Source: an uncultured Collinsella sp. (lineage in GTDB: Bacteria; Actinomycetota; Coriobacteriia; Coriobacteriales; Coriobacteriaceae). From it: a stretch of 64,000 nt of DNA. The stretch covers positions 4,847 to 68,846 of the forward strand of contig CABUSV010000014.1 of NCBI GenBank assembly GCA_902494345.1. Reading direction: 5' to 3'. The notes below the pieces were generated by a model. It worked only from the letters and a program-made list of their open reading frames with translations. It was not told where the DNA came from and searched no databases. Of this stretch, positions 1 through 8,003 are shown one piece after another. The translations under genes were made by a program, and so were the position numbers. Position 1 is the first letter of the stretch. Each line of letters opens with the position of its first letter.

Positions 1-2123
1 GCGCCTCAATCAAGCCATCGGCACCCAGTTTCGCAAGCTTCCACTCGGAACCAGCCAAAGGAGTGTGTTCTGCATCGTCCTTCTCCACCTTGGCCCAAGA
101 CACCGTACCGGTGATCTTGGTGTTGGCGATGGCACCCGTGGTGTTAGAAGGTGTGAACGGAACCTCGTTCCCGTTCTCATCCACGTAGCCCTGGACATAG
201 TTCACCGACTCACCAGCATTGTTCATGGTTGCGTAGTAGATCTTGTCCGAAACCTGGTAACCCTCCGGCGCCGTCTCCTCTTTGATGTAATAGGTGAATG
301 CCGGATTAGAATCCGAGATCTCCTTACTCGGATCGGCCTTCTGATTCAAATAGTTGAACTGAAGCTCGCCATCATCCGAAGAGTAATCATTGGCACCGCC
401 ATCCGTTACCGTAACGATGGGATTCGTTTCATTCTTGGCATCATCGACAGTGCCGTATATCGTCCACGAGGAACCAGAAAGCGGCGTCATGCCGTCCGCA
501 GCGTCGACCTTGCTCCACGCAATGGCAGAGCCGTCCGGTGTATACGACCCGGACCACGGGAAATTGTGACGCTCCTGGTCCATGTCGATAACGGAAGCCG
601 AGTCACCCTCGAAGCTGAAATTCCACGCTTTCGTAGGGTTGTACATCTCAAAGTCGCCGCCCACGTACACACGGCCGTTAGTGGTCACGTGGTCCTCGAA
701 GCTGCCGTCGGGAACAACGATGCTGCCCAACATGGCGGCTGCTGGGTCGTCGTCTGTCCACTTATCATCGGCACCTCCGAGGGCTTTATTGCCCTCAAGG
801 GCCATACCACCGCGGATGGTGACCTGCTTGGCCGTAGTGAAGTTCCACAGGATGCTCTGGGCGGCAGTAGAGTACAGAGACTCGACGGCGCTACCTTCCT
901 CGTACCCGCGGGAGATTTCCACATCATTCCACCAGAAGCGCCAGCCGGTGTTGAACTCAACCGGAGCATCACCGATGATGTTGACGACCACGGAAGCGTC
1001 CTTGGGTATATTCTTGAAGCTGAAGTCCACGCCACGGTAGATATTGCCTTTATTGGAGTTGGTAAGATCCGACGCCTTCAGGTTGAAGACTTGTAGCGGA
1101 GAACCTTTGCCGTTCCCATCCGCATCCCCGTAAAACGTGATGAGCTTCTCGTTGTTGACAAGGGTCACCTCGCCGGAAACGTTGTTGCCGTTAACGTCGG
1201 TATAGTTCGTCTTGCGCGTAAAGGTCTTGCGATCGCCGTTGAACGTGAGTCCGTACTGCTCCTTGTTGTTGTACTTTTTAATGGTGTAATTGGGATTCTC
1301 CTCGGCAACACTAACCGTGTAGCTCAATTTGGAATCAAGCTTTGCGAGAGGCGCGGAGATTTTCGCTTTTACTTCGGACTCCAGGTAATCGGTGTAATCC
1401 TTACCGTTGATCTTGAGGACGTTGGCTTTGTTGAACAGCGAACTTTGGTCCGCATTATCCCCTTCATAGTATTTGCCCTGCTTCTTCACCACAGACTGGC
1501 GCTTGTTGTCAGCATTCCAATTGTTGCCAGGATTCCAATAGGTAATGGGACCGGCGATCTGCGCGGTGTAGTCATAGCCGGTATCCTCTTTCGACTTGCC
1601 GACCCAGGCACCCCTGGTCCAAGCACCAACCGTCGCAGTATCTGAGGTCTTTCCCAGACCGGTGTTCATGTTCTGAATCGAGCTGTTTATACCGGCGACC
1701 GCAAGCACTGTACTACGGTCGACAGGACGAAACTGAGAACCAAAACCAACGGTGCCGAAACGGAAGCCATCGCCGCTCCAACTCGCCTTGATAGGATTCA
1801 TGGCAAGCTTGCCACGGACCACGGTAAGGCCCTCCGCCTCAGCGGCATATGAACCGGTGGGAGCGTTACCCGCATCAAGATTTCTAGTTTCGCTCGGCTT
1901 ACCACCGATATACATGTCGCGGTCGACGTAGGTGGCCACGCCGGGATCGGGGGGTAGAGACATCGATATTCGTACCGATGCCGATGGAAGTTGGCTTGTG
2001 AATGCCCGGAGTGAGGAGTCCAGCATCTTCCGCGCTTGCGGTGGAGACCGCGCTAAACGGCGACAACAGAGTGCTCACTACGAGAACAGTTGCCATAAAG
2101 CTACATGCGGCGAACTTCTTCAC
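1..2123 (-). CDS. Choice-of-anchor A / SpaA (Cna-B) surface adhesin, 3'-partial, frameshifted near its 5' end
   Basis: This is a cell-surface protein read from 2123 off the left window edge. The GTG at 2123 opens a signal peptide (VKKFAAC... to an AxA site near STASA). About 170 bases later a G6 run (1949-1954, plus strand) shifts the frame. The downstream frame is open without a stop from about 1963 to base 1, and seven Gs would join the two frames exactly. The long part carries a choice-of-anchor A-type region (YVDRDMYIGG near its start, MLGSIVVPDGS and NGRVYVGGDF later). After it come SpaA/Cna-B prealbumin-like modules with isopeptide-type signatures (AWSKVDAADG, YYIKEETAPEGY, SWAKVEKDD). 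Such proteins are normally sortase-anchored adhesins or pilins; the anchor would lie outside the window. The frameshift may be phase variation, a true lesion or a sequencing error. An ATG at 1963 could start a form without a signal peptide. GTG at 2132 is an alternative start. Confidence 0.8.
1949..1954. repeat. G6 homopolymer at the adhesin frameshift
   Basis: Six consecutive Gs on the plus strand (Cs in the coding sense) lie exactly where the signal-peptide frame and the long adhesin frame diverge. Adding one base makes the reading continuous (codons for ...VSTPPDPGVATYVD...). The tract is short compared with classic phase-variation tracts, so an assembly or base-calling error is equally possible. 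Confidence 0.85.
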
Positions 2124-2308
2124 TTTGAGCACCCCATTACAGTTTCCTCGGTAGAAACTGTCTGGACGTCGTTGGCAATGGCCTGCGAGATCGGAGGCAT
2201 GACGAGCGACAGCATCAGGCTCAAAACGGAGGCTCCGCACAAAACGCCTGCCAGTACACGACGCGTCGCTTTTTTACTCTGCTTAGATTTGTCTGAATTC
2301 GCTTTCAT
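2120..2308 (-). CDS. Small secreted protein (62 aa) overlapping the adhesin start
   Basis: The ATG at 2308 has a strong Shine-Dalgarno (GGGGAGGAG, about 6 bases upstream). The product has a basic N-terminus (KKATRR), a hydrophobic core and a likely signal-peptidase site (ISQAIA/NDV), then only about 17 residues. Its TGA overlaps the GTG of the adhesin by four bases (GTGA), so translation of the two may be coupled. No family is recognised. It may be a genuine exported peptide, a leader that sets adhesin translation, or the 5' remnant of a second surface protein with the same kind of signal peptide. The reading frame is well supported by its ribosome binding site; the function is unknown. Confidence 0.55.
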   Translation of the reverse strand: MKANSDKSKQSKKATRRVLAGVLCGASVLSLMLSLVMPPISQAIANDVQTVSTEETVMGCSK

Positions 2309-2362
2309 CGATGTCTCCTCCCCAAGAGACCGCGATCTTGCTCTTTCACTATCAAACGTATC

Positions 2363-2383
2363 TGCGCAATCTGTAATTGCGCA
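2363..2383. promoter_or_regulatory. 8-bp inverted repeat in the adhesin leader
   Basis: TGCGCAAT and ATTGCGCA are separated by five bases, just downstream of the predicted promoter for the 62-aa/adhesin unit. It could be an operator or a 5'-UTR hairpin. Confidence 0.4.
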
Positions 2384-2397
2384 CGCTTATAGTTCAT

Positions 2398-2427
2398 ATT
2401 GTAACGATTGTTTGAACATCTAAGCAA
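2398..2427 (-). promoter_or_regulatory. Predicted sigma-70-type promoter for the surface-protein unit
   Basis: On the minus strand, TTGCTT (2427-2422), an 18-base spacer and TACAAT (2403-2398) precede the ATG at 2308 by about 90 bases. The surrounding DNA is AT-rich compared with the rest of the window. Confidence 0.45.
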
Positions 2428-2766
2428 AAATACCGATAGTTTTGTAGCGAATTCTCAATTCTCTTGACATTTGCTCGGATTTGCCTTCGTTTATTCGCTA
2501 TCTAATTTTTGTTTCTGCTGGTAATTTAGTTGCCTAATATTTTTTAATGGCATTAGATTTATTTGCACAACATTTTGCTCAAGAGCAAACATCCTGTGAA
2601 CGGTCGAAAAATCGACCGTGAACGGTAGGTCATCAACCGGGAGGAATAGACTACCAAATTGATGGGAATATCTTTAACCCATCGGTAGTTAGAAGCGTAA
2701 TATTCAGACAACCATATCTGAATTTGCGCGCAGTTTTTAGGTATCAATTCACCCAAATCGCCTGAG
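2428..2766. other. AT-rich intergenic region with a palindrome and a 9-bp direct repeat
   Basis: No convincing gene is seen here; a 70-codon minus frame lacks coding character. The region is markedly AT-rich. It holds a 7-bp-arm palindrome (2601-2618, CGGTCGA/TCGACCG around AAAA) embedded between two copies of GTGAACGGT (2596-2604 and 2618-2626). This arrangement is typical of a protein-binding site but has no assigned regulator. Confidence 0.5.
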
Positions 2767-2801
2767 ACCACCGCAAAGGAGCCTGTCCCCTTTGCGGTGG
2801 T
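2767..2801 (-). terminator. Palindromic repeat A1, terminator-like, after the HAD gene
   Basis: ACCACCGCAAAGG and CCTTTGCGGTGGT form a perfect 13-bp stem 13 bases past the HAD stop codon. The sequence belongs to a family (3730-3762, 5315-5347, 14974-15007) sharing the arms CCACCRCAAAGG. Confidence 0.7.
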
Positions 2802-2813
2802 TCTCCCCCGGCG

Positions 2814-3635
2814 CTACAGCAGATGCTCCTCGATAAAGATCGCGATACCGTCTTTGTCGTTGCTGGCGGTTACGAAGTCGGCGGCGGAGCGGGTGGCATC
2901 GCTGCCATTTGCCATGGCCACACCCACGCCGGCGTCAGCCACCATACAGGTGTCGTTATCGGCATCGCCAAACACGCAGATGTCCTGGAGCTCCATGTCG
3001 TTGAGCTCCGCCACGCGCACAAGGCCGCGCGTCTTGGACACGCGCGGATCCATGAACTCGTAGAGCCGCTGCGTGGTTTGCAGAGCCGCCGCCTTGACGG
3101 TGTCGTCGGCAAACGTCGATGCTCGCTCAATCACCCGCGGCATTACCTCGGGCGCCATGGTAAACATCACCTTGGGCTGCGGCTCGCGCAAAAACTCGGC
3201 AAAGTCGACCACCTGGTAGGGCACACCATCGACGCGCGACAGGTGCTCGACACACGCGTTGCTCTCGGGCACGTAGAACACGCCGTCTCGGGGGCAGACG
3301 GGTGTTGCCGGAAGGTCCGCCATGTGCCTGCAGATGCGTGCGATGGTCTCGCCCGGCAGCGGATAGCTCAGCTCGTTGATGTCGTGCGCGCGGTCGATGA
3401 CCTCGGCGCCACCGCAGCCCACCATCACGTCTACCAGGCCTTCGATGCCCCAGAGCTCATACATGGCCTCGGTCGCGTGGGCATCGCGCCCGGTGCACAG
3501 GCCAAAGAGCACGCCGCGCTCGCGCAGGGCGCGGATCGCCGCCACGGTGCGCGGGGACACCGTGTGCTGGCTCGTGAGCAGCGTGCCGTCGATATCGCAG
3601 AACACGGCTTTGATGTGGCTGAAGGTGGTGTCCAT
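2814..3635 (-). CDS. Cof-type HAD-superfamily phosphatase
   Basis: A 273-residue cytoplasmic hydrolase of the Cof/YbiV kind, acting on small phosphorylated metabolites (probably sugar phosphates or similar). Motif I is FCDIDGTLL near residue 11, with the two catalytic aspartates. Motif IV is FGDADNDTCM near residue 224. The long middle segment is the C2-type cap domain of this class. The ATG at 3635 has an AAAGG ribosome binding site; an upstream in-frame extension is open but lacks one and runs through palindrome A2. The gene is monocistronic, bounded by palindromic repeats on both sides. The substrate cannot be read from sequence. Confidence 0.85.
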   Translation of the reverse strand: MDTTFSHIKAVFCDIDGTLLTSQHTVSPRTVAAIRALRERGVLFGLCTGRDAHATEAMYELWGIEGLVDVMVGCGGAEVIDRAHDINELSYPLPGETIARICRHMADLPATPVCPRDGVFYVPESNACVEHLSRVDGVPYQVVDFAEFLREPQPKVMFTMAPEVMPRVIERASTFADDTVKAAALQTTQRLYEFMDPRVSKTRGLVRVAELNDMELQDICVFGDADNDTCMVADAGVGVAMANGSDATRSAADFVTASNDKDGIAIFIEEHLL

Positions 3636-3729
3636 GGGGGCCTTTCTGGGTTGTGCGGCGGTGTAGGGTGTATTCGTGAACGGCGTACATGGTATACCAA
3701 GGCGCGGGCGCGGCCTGTCAAAGCAAAAA

Positions 3730-3762
3730 CCACCACAAAGGGGCCAGGCACCTTTGTGGTGG
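3730..3762. repeat. Palindromic repeat A2
   Basis: CCACCACAAAGG and CCTTTGTGGTGG are perfect 12-bp arms around GGGCCAGGCA-type sequence. The copy at 5315-5347 carries the same sequence in the opposite orientation on the other side of the MFS gene. Confidence 0.8.
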
Positions 3763-3794
3763 CCAGACTCGCAGGATGGCATGGCCCGGGGCAC

Positions 3795-3859
3795 AAACCA
3801 TCACAACATTCGACGTTTTTCGGCAAAATCGCGATTTTCGCTGAATGTTGTGATGGTTT
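3795..3859. repeat. Palindromic repeat B1
   Basis: An approximately 65-bp inverted repeat with outer arms AAACCATCACAACATTC and GAATGTTGTGATGGTTT, and a second AT-rich inverted segment inside. It abuts the stop codon of the MFS gene, so it may also act as its terminator. Two further copies lie at 7902-7965 and 9144-9208. Confidence 0.85.
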
Positions 3860-5140
3860 TTACTGCTTTGTAGCGCGATCCAAGTGCCGGCGGCCAAACA
3901 GCAGCAACACCGCGGGAACTGCCGTCACGACCATGCCCGCACCAACGAGCGTCTGCTGCACGCCAAACGTCGCCGCCAGCCACGGGGCAATCGCCAGCGG
4001 GGCCACGCCGGCGAACATATTGCCAAAACCCATGACCGAGTTGATGCGACCGAGCTGCTCGAGCGGGGCCGTCGTTTGCACGATGGTGTTGTGGAGCGGA
4101 TTGACGACGCCCCAGGCCACGCCCAGGGCAATCTGGCCGACAAGGGCTACGCCCACGTACGGCGTTCCCACATAGAGCAAACTTCCCAGGCCCACGGACA
4201 TAAGCGCCACGAGCAGCGTTTTAAGGTTGACCAGGTGCGGCGGCAAGCGTAGCGCGGCCACGGCGCCCAGCACCGCGCCCACGCCGCAGGCCGACGAGAG
4301 CCAGCCCATCCATTCGACACCGACGTGCAGGACATCGCGGTAGAAGAACGACTCCAGCGGATCGAAGGCGCCATAACCAAAGTTCGAAAGGAAAATGATG
4401 CAAAACAGCAGGGCGAGAACGCTATTGGTAAAGACCGTCTTGATACTGGCCGCGAAGGTGGCGCGGGAGGACGTGCTGGGGTTGGAGCTTTGTCCCGCAC
4501 GCTCCCCTTCCTCTGCCGAATCGGTATCCGCATCCCCGGCGACATGGCTGGTCTGCGGCCTAAGGCCCCAACCGGCGACGAGCGCCAGCACGGTAAAGAG
4601 CATCATGAGCACAAACACCGCACGCGACGACGCAGCCGCCGCGAGAAAGCCACCCAACGTGGGTCCGACGATAATACTCACGTTTGAGAACATGGCGATG
4701 GCGGAGTTGATGTCTTTGAGCTCGACGGGATCATCGGTGAGGTAGGCCGGATAGGACGTGGCAATGGGCTGGGCGAATCCCATCACAAAGCCCAGAAACA
4801 CCGCGCCAAGCAGGACGACGCCGGTCGCGCTACCAAAGGCGATGATTGCCGTGCCAGTTGCGAGAGCGCCGACGATGCTCAGCAAGAAATGGCGGCGCGG
4901 ACCCCAGGCGTCGAGCGCCGCGCCGCCCGCAAAGGATCCCAAGATCACGAAAACGTTCATGAACAGGACAGCCAGCGATGTCGCGACGACCGAGGCATCA
5001 TCTGCATAGGTGAGCGTCCCGATGACGCCGATAAAATAACTGGTCTGAAACCCGGTGTAGATGAGGAAGCGCATTGCCACCAGGCGTTTAGCCTGCGCGG
5101 ACAGCGATGATTGAGGCTTTGAGAAAAGAGAGGCGAGCAT
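3860..5140 (-). CDS. Major facilitator superfamily transporter
   Basis: A 426-residue integral membrane protein with about 12 hydrophobic helices, split by a polar loop (residues about 205-235, rich in Asp, Glu and Ser). This is the usual two-bundle MFS layout. The N-terminal half resembles drug or multi-solute exporters of the MFS_1 type, for example the loop DAWGPRRHF between early helices. The ATG at 5140 follows AAGGAG at good spacing. The gene stands alone and is flanked by repeats A2/B1 and A3. The substrate is not predictable; export of a toxic compound is the commonest role for this type. Confidence 0.85.
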   Translation of the reverse strand: MLASLFSKPQSSLSAQAKRLVAMRFLIYTGFQTSYFIGVIGTLTYADDASVVATSLAVLFMNVFVILGSFAGGAALDAWGPRRHFLLSIVGALATGTAIIAFGSATGVVLLGAVFLGFVMGFAQPIATSYPAYLTDDPVELKDINSAIAMFSNVSIIVGPTLGGFLAAAASSRAVFVLMMLFTVLALVAGWGLRPQTSHVAGDADTDSAEEGERAGQSSNPSTSSRATFAASIKTVFTNSVLALLFCIIFLSNFGYGAFDPLESFFYRDVLHVGVEWMGWLSSACGVGAVLGAVAALRLPPHLVNLKTLLVALMSVGLGSLLYVGTPYVGVALVGQIALGVAWGVVNPLHNTIVQTTAPLEQLGRINSVMGFGNMFAGVAPLAIAPWLAATFGVQQTLVGAGMVVTAVPAVLLLFGRRHLDRATKQ

Positions 5141-5314
5141 GGAAACTCCTTGTTTTATACGAATGCGGACGGCGGGCATTCGCCACCGTCTATCGAATCA
5201 ATCAATCCGCATGAAACACTAAGGACGCATCAGGACCCTTCTCTCCGTTTTTCGCCCATCATGAACTACTTGGTAGATTGTAAGGCATGTCTCACACATC
5301 TACCAAAGCAAAAA

Positions 5315-5347
5315 CCACCACAAAGGTGCCTGGCCCCTTTGTGGTGG
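5315..5347. repeat. Palindromic repeat A3
   Basis: 12-bp arms CCACCACAAAGG / CCTTTGTGGTGG with the loop in inverse orientation to A2 (3730-3762). It sits upstream of the MFS gene and downstream of moaC-mobB. The rest of the 5141-5314 interval shows only promoter-like AT-rich sequence. Confidence 0.8.
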
Positions 5348-5366
5348 AAATGACGTTTGCCCAGAT

Positions 5367-5407
5367 AAAACCTGCCAAAATAAACCTGTCCCTATTTGGC
5401 AGGTTTT
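5367..5407 (-). terminator. Terminator of the moaA-moaC/mobB operon
   Basis: AAAACCTGCCAAAAT and ATTTGGCAGGTTTT form a 14-bp stem. The right arm overlaps the stop codon of the gene at 5406, and a T-rich run follows the stem on the minus strand. Confidence 0.75.
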
Positions 5408-6710
5408 AGGCCAGATGATCCTGGATGAGGTCGCAGATGGCTCGGGCGTCGTTGATGTTGATGGCTCGGGTCGCAAAGCCGGCATCGAATGCCTGACGCG
5501 CCAGGGCCTCGTTGCAGGCAAGGGCCAGCGTGTGACCGTCGACCAGGTCGAGCGAGCTCTTGCCGCGCAGACGGTCGACACCGGAGCGCGCTACCACGAT
5601 GTTGTCGAAGCCCTCGGTCTTGTAGCCCTCGATGATCACCACGTCGACATCGTTGTAGCGCGACAGCAGCTCGCGCGCGGGCATCTCGTCCTCCTCGCGC
5701 GTGTCGGCGTACTCCGCCCAGCGCGTGGCGCAGATGAGGCCCACGTGCTTGGATCCGGCCTGGTGATGGCGCCACGTATCCTTAGCGGGCACGTCGATAT
5801 CAAAGCCGTGGTGCCCGTGATGCTTGAGTGAACCCACGCGCAGGCCGCGGCGGGTGAGCTCGGCGATAACCTTCTCGACAAGCGTGGTCTTGCCCGAGTT
5901 TTGGTAGCCGATAAACGCGATCGCGGGGACAGCCGGAATGGGAGCTGCGGGCGCGACGGTGACGGGTGCGCTCGCGGGTGTGGCACCGTCAGCGGCCACG
6001 GCCTCAACAGCAGCGGCCTGACGCTCGGCACGATCCCACACGCCCGAGCGGCCGCCCTCCTTGTGCAGCAGGCGAACATCGACGATCTCCATACCACGAT
6101 CGACCGCCTTGCACATGTCATAGATGGTCAGACACGCGGCACTCGCGCCGGTCAGAGCCTCCATCTCGATACCCGTCTTGCCCGTCACGCCCGCCGTGAC
6201 CAGCACGTGAAAGCCAACCTGCCCGTCCACGCGCGCTGGCGCCCAGCCCTCGGGCATATCCTCGACAGGCATCCCCGCCGGAGCGATGGGCGCAATGTCG
6301 CACTTGCTCTTGGTAATGAGCAGCGGATGGCACATGGGAATAATATCGCTCGTGCGCTTGATGGCCATGATGCCCGCCACGCGCGCGCAGGCAAGCACGT
6401 CGCCCTTCTTGGCTCGGTCTTGCAGCACCATGGCCTGCGTCTCGGGGTGCATGAGGATGGTGCCTTCGGCGATGGCAATGCGATGGGTCTCGGCCTTGTC
6501 GGACACGTCGACCATGCGCACCTCGCCCTTGGCGTCCACGTGCGTCAGCTCGTCGCGACGGGCGTCGCGGGCGGGCTCGGCGGCAGCGCTGGCAGTCGGC
6601 TGTGCGGACGCGTCGGCGTTGCCAGCATTCGCCGCAGCCGTGACTTTGTGGGCAGACATCGCGGCCCTGCGAGCGGCCTTGGTGGCATCGGCGTACCTGC
6701 TCTTGGCCAT
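5406..6710 (-). CDS. MoaC-MobB fusion (molybdopterin synthesis plus guanine-dinucleotide adaptor)
   Basis: A 434-residue two-domain protein. Residues about 50-215 are MoaC, cyclic pyranopterin monophosphate synthase, which converts the MoaA product in molybdenum cofactor synthesis. Its signature is KKGDVLACARVAGIMA followed by MCHPLL. After an Ala/Pro-rich linker, residues about 260-430 are MobB, a P-loop GTP-binding adaptor for the guanine dinucleotide form of the cofactor; its Walker A is GYQNSGKTTL. The first 45 residues are a low-complexity Ala-rich extension. The ATG at 6710 has GGAGGATG upstream, placed in the end of moaA, and the two genes are four bases apart. Fusing an early and a late step of the pathway is unusual. 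Domain assignment is firm; coupling of the activities is inferred. Confidence 0.9.
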   Translation of the reverse strand: MAKSRYADATKAARRAAMSAHKVTAAANAGNADASAQPTASAAAEPARDARRDELTHVDAKGEVRMVDVSDKAETHRIAIAEGTILMHPETQAMVLQDRAKKGDVLACARVAGIMAIKRTSDIIPMCHPLLITKSKCDIAPIAPAGMPVEDMPEGWAPARVDGQVGFHVLVTAGVTGKTGIEMEALTGASAACLTIYDMCKAVDRGMEIVDVRLLHKEGGRSGVWDRAERQAAAVEAVAADGATPASAPVTVAPAAPIPAVPAIAFIGYQNSGKTTLVEKVIAELTRRGLRVGSLKHHGHHGFDIDVPAKDTWRHHQAGSKHVGLICATRWAEYADTREEDEMPARELLSRYNDVDVVIIEGYKTEGFDNIVVARSGVDRLRGKSSLDLVDGHTLALACNEALARQAFDAGFATRAININDARAICDLIQDHLA

Positions 6711-6714
6711 ATGA

Positions 6715-7770
6715 TCATCCTCCGATTTGGGACATAAATCGTTGCGTGCCCTCAATTATCGCGTGTTCCTGCGGTTTGTGGGCCACGGCATCGCGCCAAA
6801 TCGAAAGTACCTGCATATCATCACCACGGCGCAGCGCCTCACGCACCGAATACTCGGCATCGCTGAACAGGCACGGACGCACGTTGCCATCGGCCGTCAG
6901 GCGCAGACGGTTGCAGTTCGCACAAAAATGATTGGACATGGCGCTAATGAAGCCGACCGTTCCCGCCGCGCCCGGAAAGTGCCAATAGCGCGCAGGGCCC
7001 GCGCCGGCAGGAGCGTCGTTGATGTCGAGCGGCTCGAGCTCGCCCAGCCCCGCCGCGGCGGCCCCGGCATTGATGCGCGCCCGCAGCTCGTCGCTCGGCA
7101 CGGTATCGCTCGCGTCCCACAGCTCGGGATTGAGCGCGGGCGCATGCGGGTCCACAGCGCAATGCGAGCTCGTGCGCTCGTCGCCAATGGGCATGTATTC
7201 GATAAAGCGCAGGTGGATGGGGCGATCGAGCGTGAGCCGCGCGAGGGCCGCCACATCCTGGTTGAGTCGGCGCACAACAACGCAGTTGACCTTAACGGGC
7301 TCAAAACCCCAAGCCAGCGCCGCGTCGATGCCAGCCATGGTCTGTTCGAGCCGGCCCAGGCGCGTGATCTTTCCAAACAGCGTAGGGTCGAGTGTGTCGA
7401 GCGAAATGTTGACGCGGTTAAGCCCGGCGTCTTTGAGCTGCGGCGCCAGCTTGGGAAGCAGGGCGCCATTGGTGGTAAGCGAGATGTCCTCGATCTGCGG
7501 GATCGCGTGGATGTCGCGAATGAGCGGAATGATGCGGCGGCTGACCAGCGGCTCGCCACCCGTCAGGCGCACGCGGCGAATGCCCTCCCCTGCCACCAAG
7601 CGCACAAAGCGGGCGATTTCCTCAGCACTGAGCAACTCGCCATGCGCGCGGGGCGCCACGCCGTCGGCCGGCATGCAATAGATGCAGCGGAAATTGCACT
7701 TGTCGGTAACGGCAATGCGCAGGTAGTTGATATCGCGGCCAAAGCCGTCATGTTGCACGTGCCCGTCCAC
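6715..7770 (-). CDS. moaA: GTP 3',8-cyclase MoaA
   Basis: A 351-residue radical SAM enzyme that rearranges GTP to the 3',8-cyclic intermediate, the first step of molybdopterin synthesis. The N-terminal cluster motif is CNFRCIYC (residues about 27-34). The C-terminal second [4Fe-4S] cluster uses CANCNRLRL with a later Cys (VRPCL), as the family requires. The GTG start at 7770 has GGGGAAGG upstream. It heads a two-gene operon with the moaC-mobB fusion. Other pathway genes (moaE/D, moeA, mogA) are not in the window. Confidence 0.93.
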   Translation of the reverse strand: MDGHVQHDGFGRDINYLRIAVTDKCNFRCIYCMPADGVAPRAHGELLSAEEIARFVRLVAGEGIRRVRLTGGEPLVSRRIIPLIRDIHAIPQIEDISLTTNGALLPKLAPQLKDAGLNRVNISLDTLDPTLFGKITRLGRLEQTMAGIDAALAWGFEPVKVNCVVVRRLNQDVAALARLTLDRPIHLRFIEYMPIGDERTSSHCAVDPHAPALNPELWDASDTVPSDELRARINAGAAAAGLGELEPLDINDAPAGAGPARYWHFPGAAGTVGFISAMSNHFCANCNRLRLTADGNVRPCLFSDAEYSVREALRRGDDMQVLSIWRDAVAHKPQEHAIIEGTQRFMSQIGG

Positions 7771-7901
7771 ACAGCCTTCCCCTCACGCGGCGTTTTATTC
7801 TTCGGAAAACATAATACCCCACGAGAGAATCATGCCGACACCCGTACGACAGGACAGGTCGCTTCGAGCAAGACCGGCTTCCCAAGCCCATCCTCAGCAC
7901 A

Positions 7902-7965
7902 GACCATCACAACATTCGATGCTTTTCCCGTTTTTGGCAAAAAACGTCGAATGTTGTGATGGTTT
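7902..7965. repeat. Palindromic repeat B2
   Basis: The outer arms (ACCATCACAACATTCGA and its complement) and inner T-run/A-run arms match B3 almost base for base. B2 lies about 40 bases past the stop of the DUF559-like gene; B3 lies about 100 bases before its start. Confidence 0.88.
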
Positions 7966-8003
7966 GCCCGCCCACGGCACCCCGTAGAAGGGCCAGAGCG
8001 CCC

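Noticed and set aside
2559..2771. 70-codon minus-strand open frame upstream of the surface genes
   Set aside because: It has no ribosome binding site and its end overlaps palindrome A1; the AT-rich region is better explained as intergenic.
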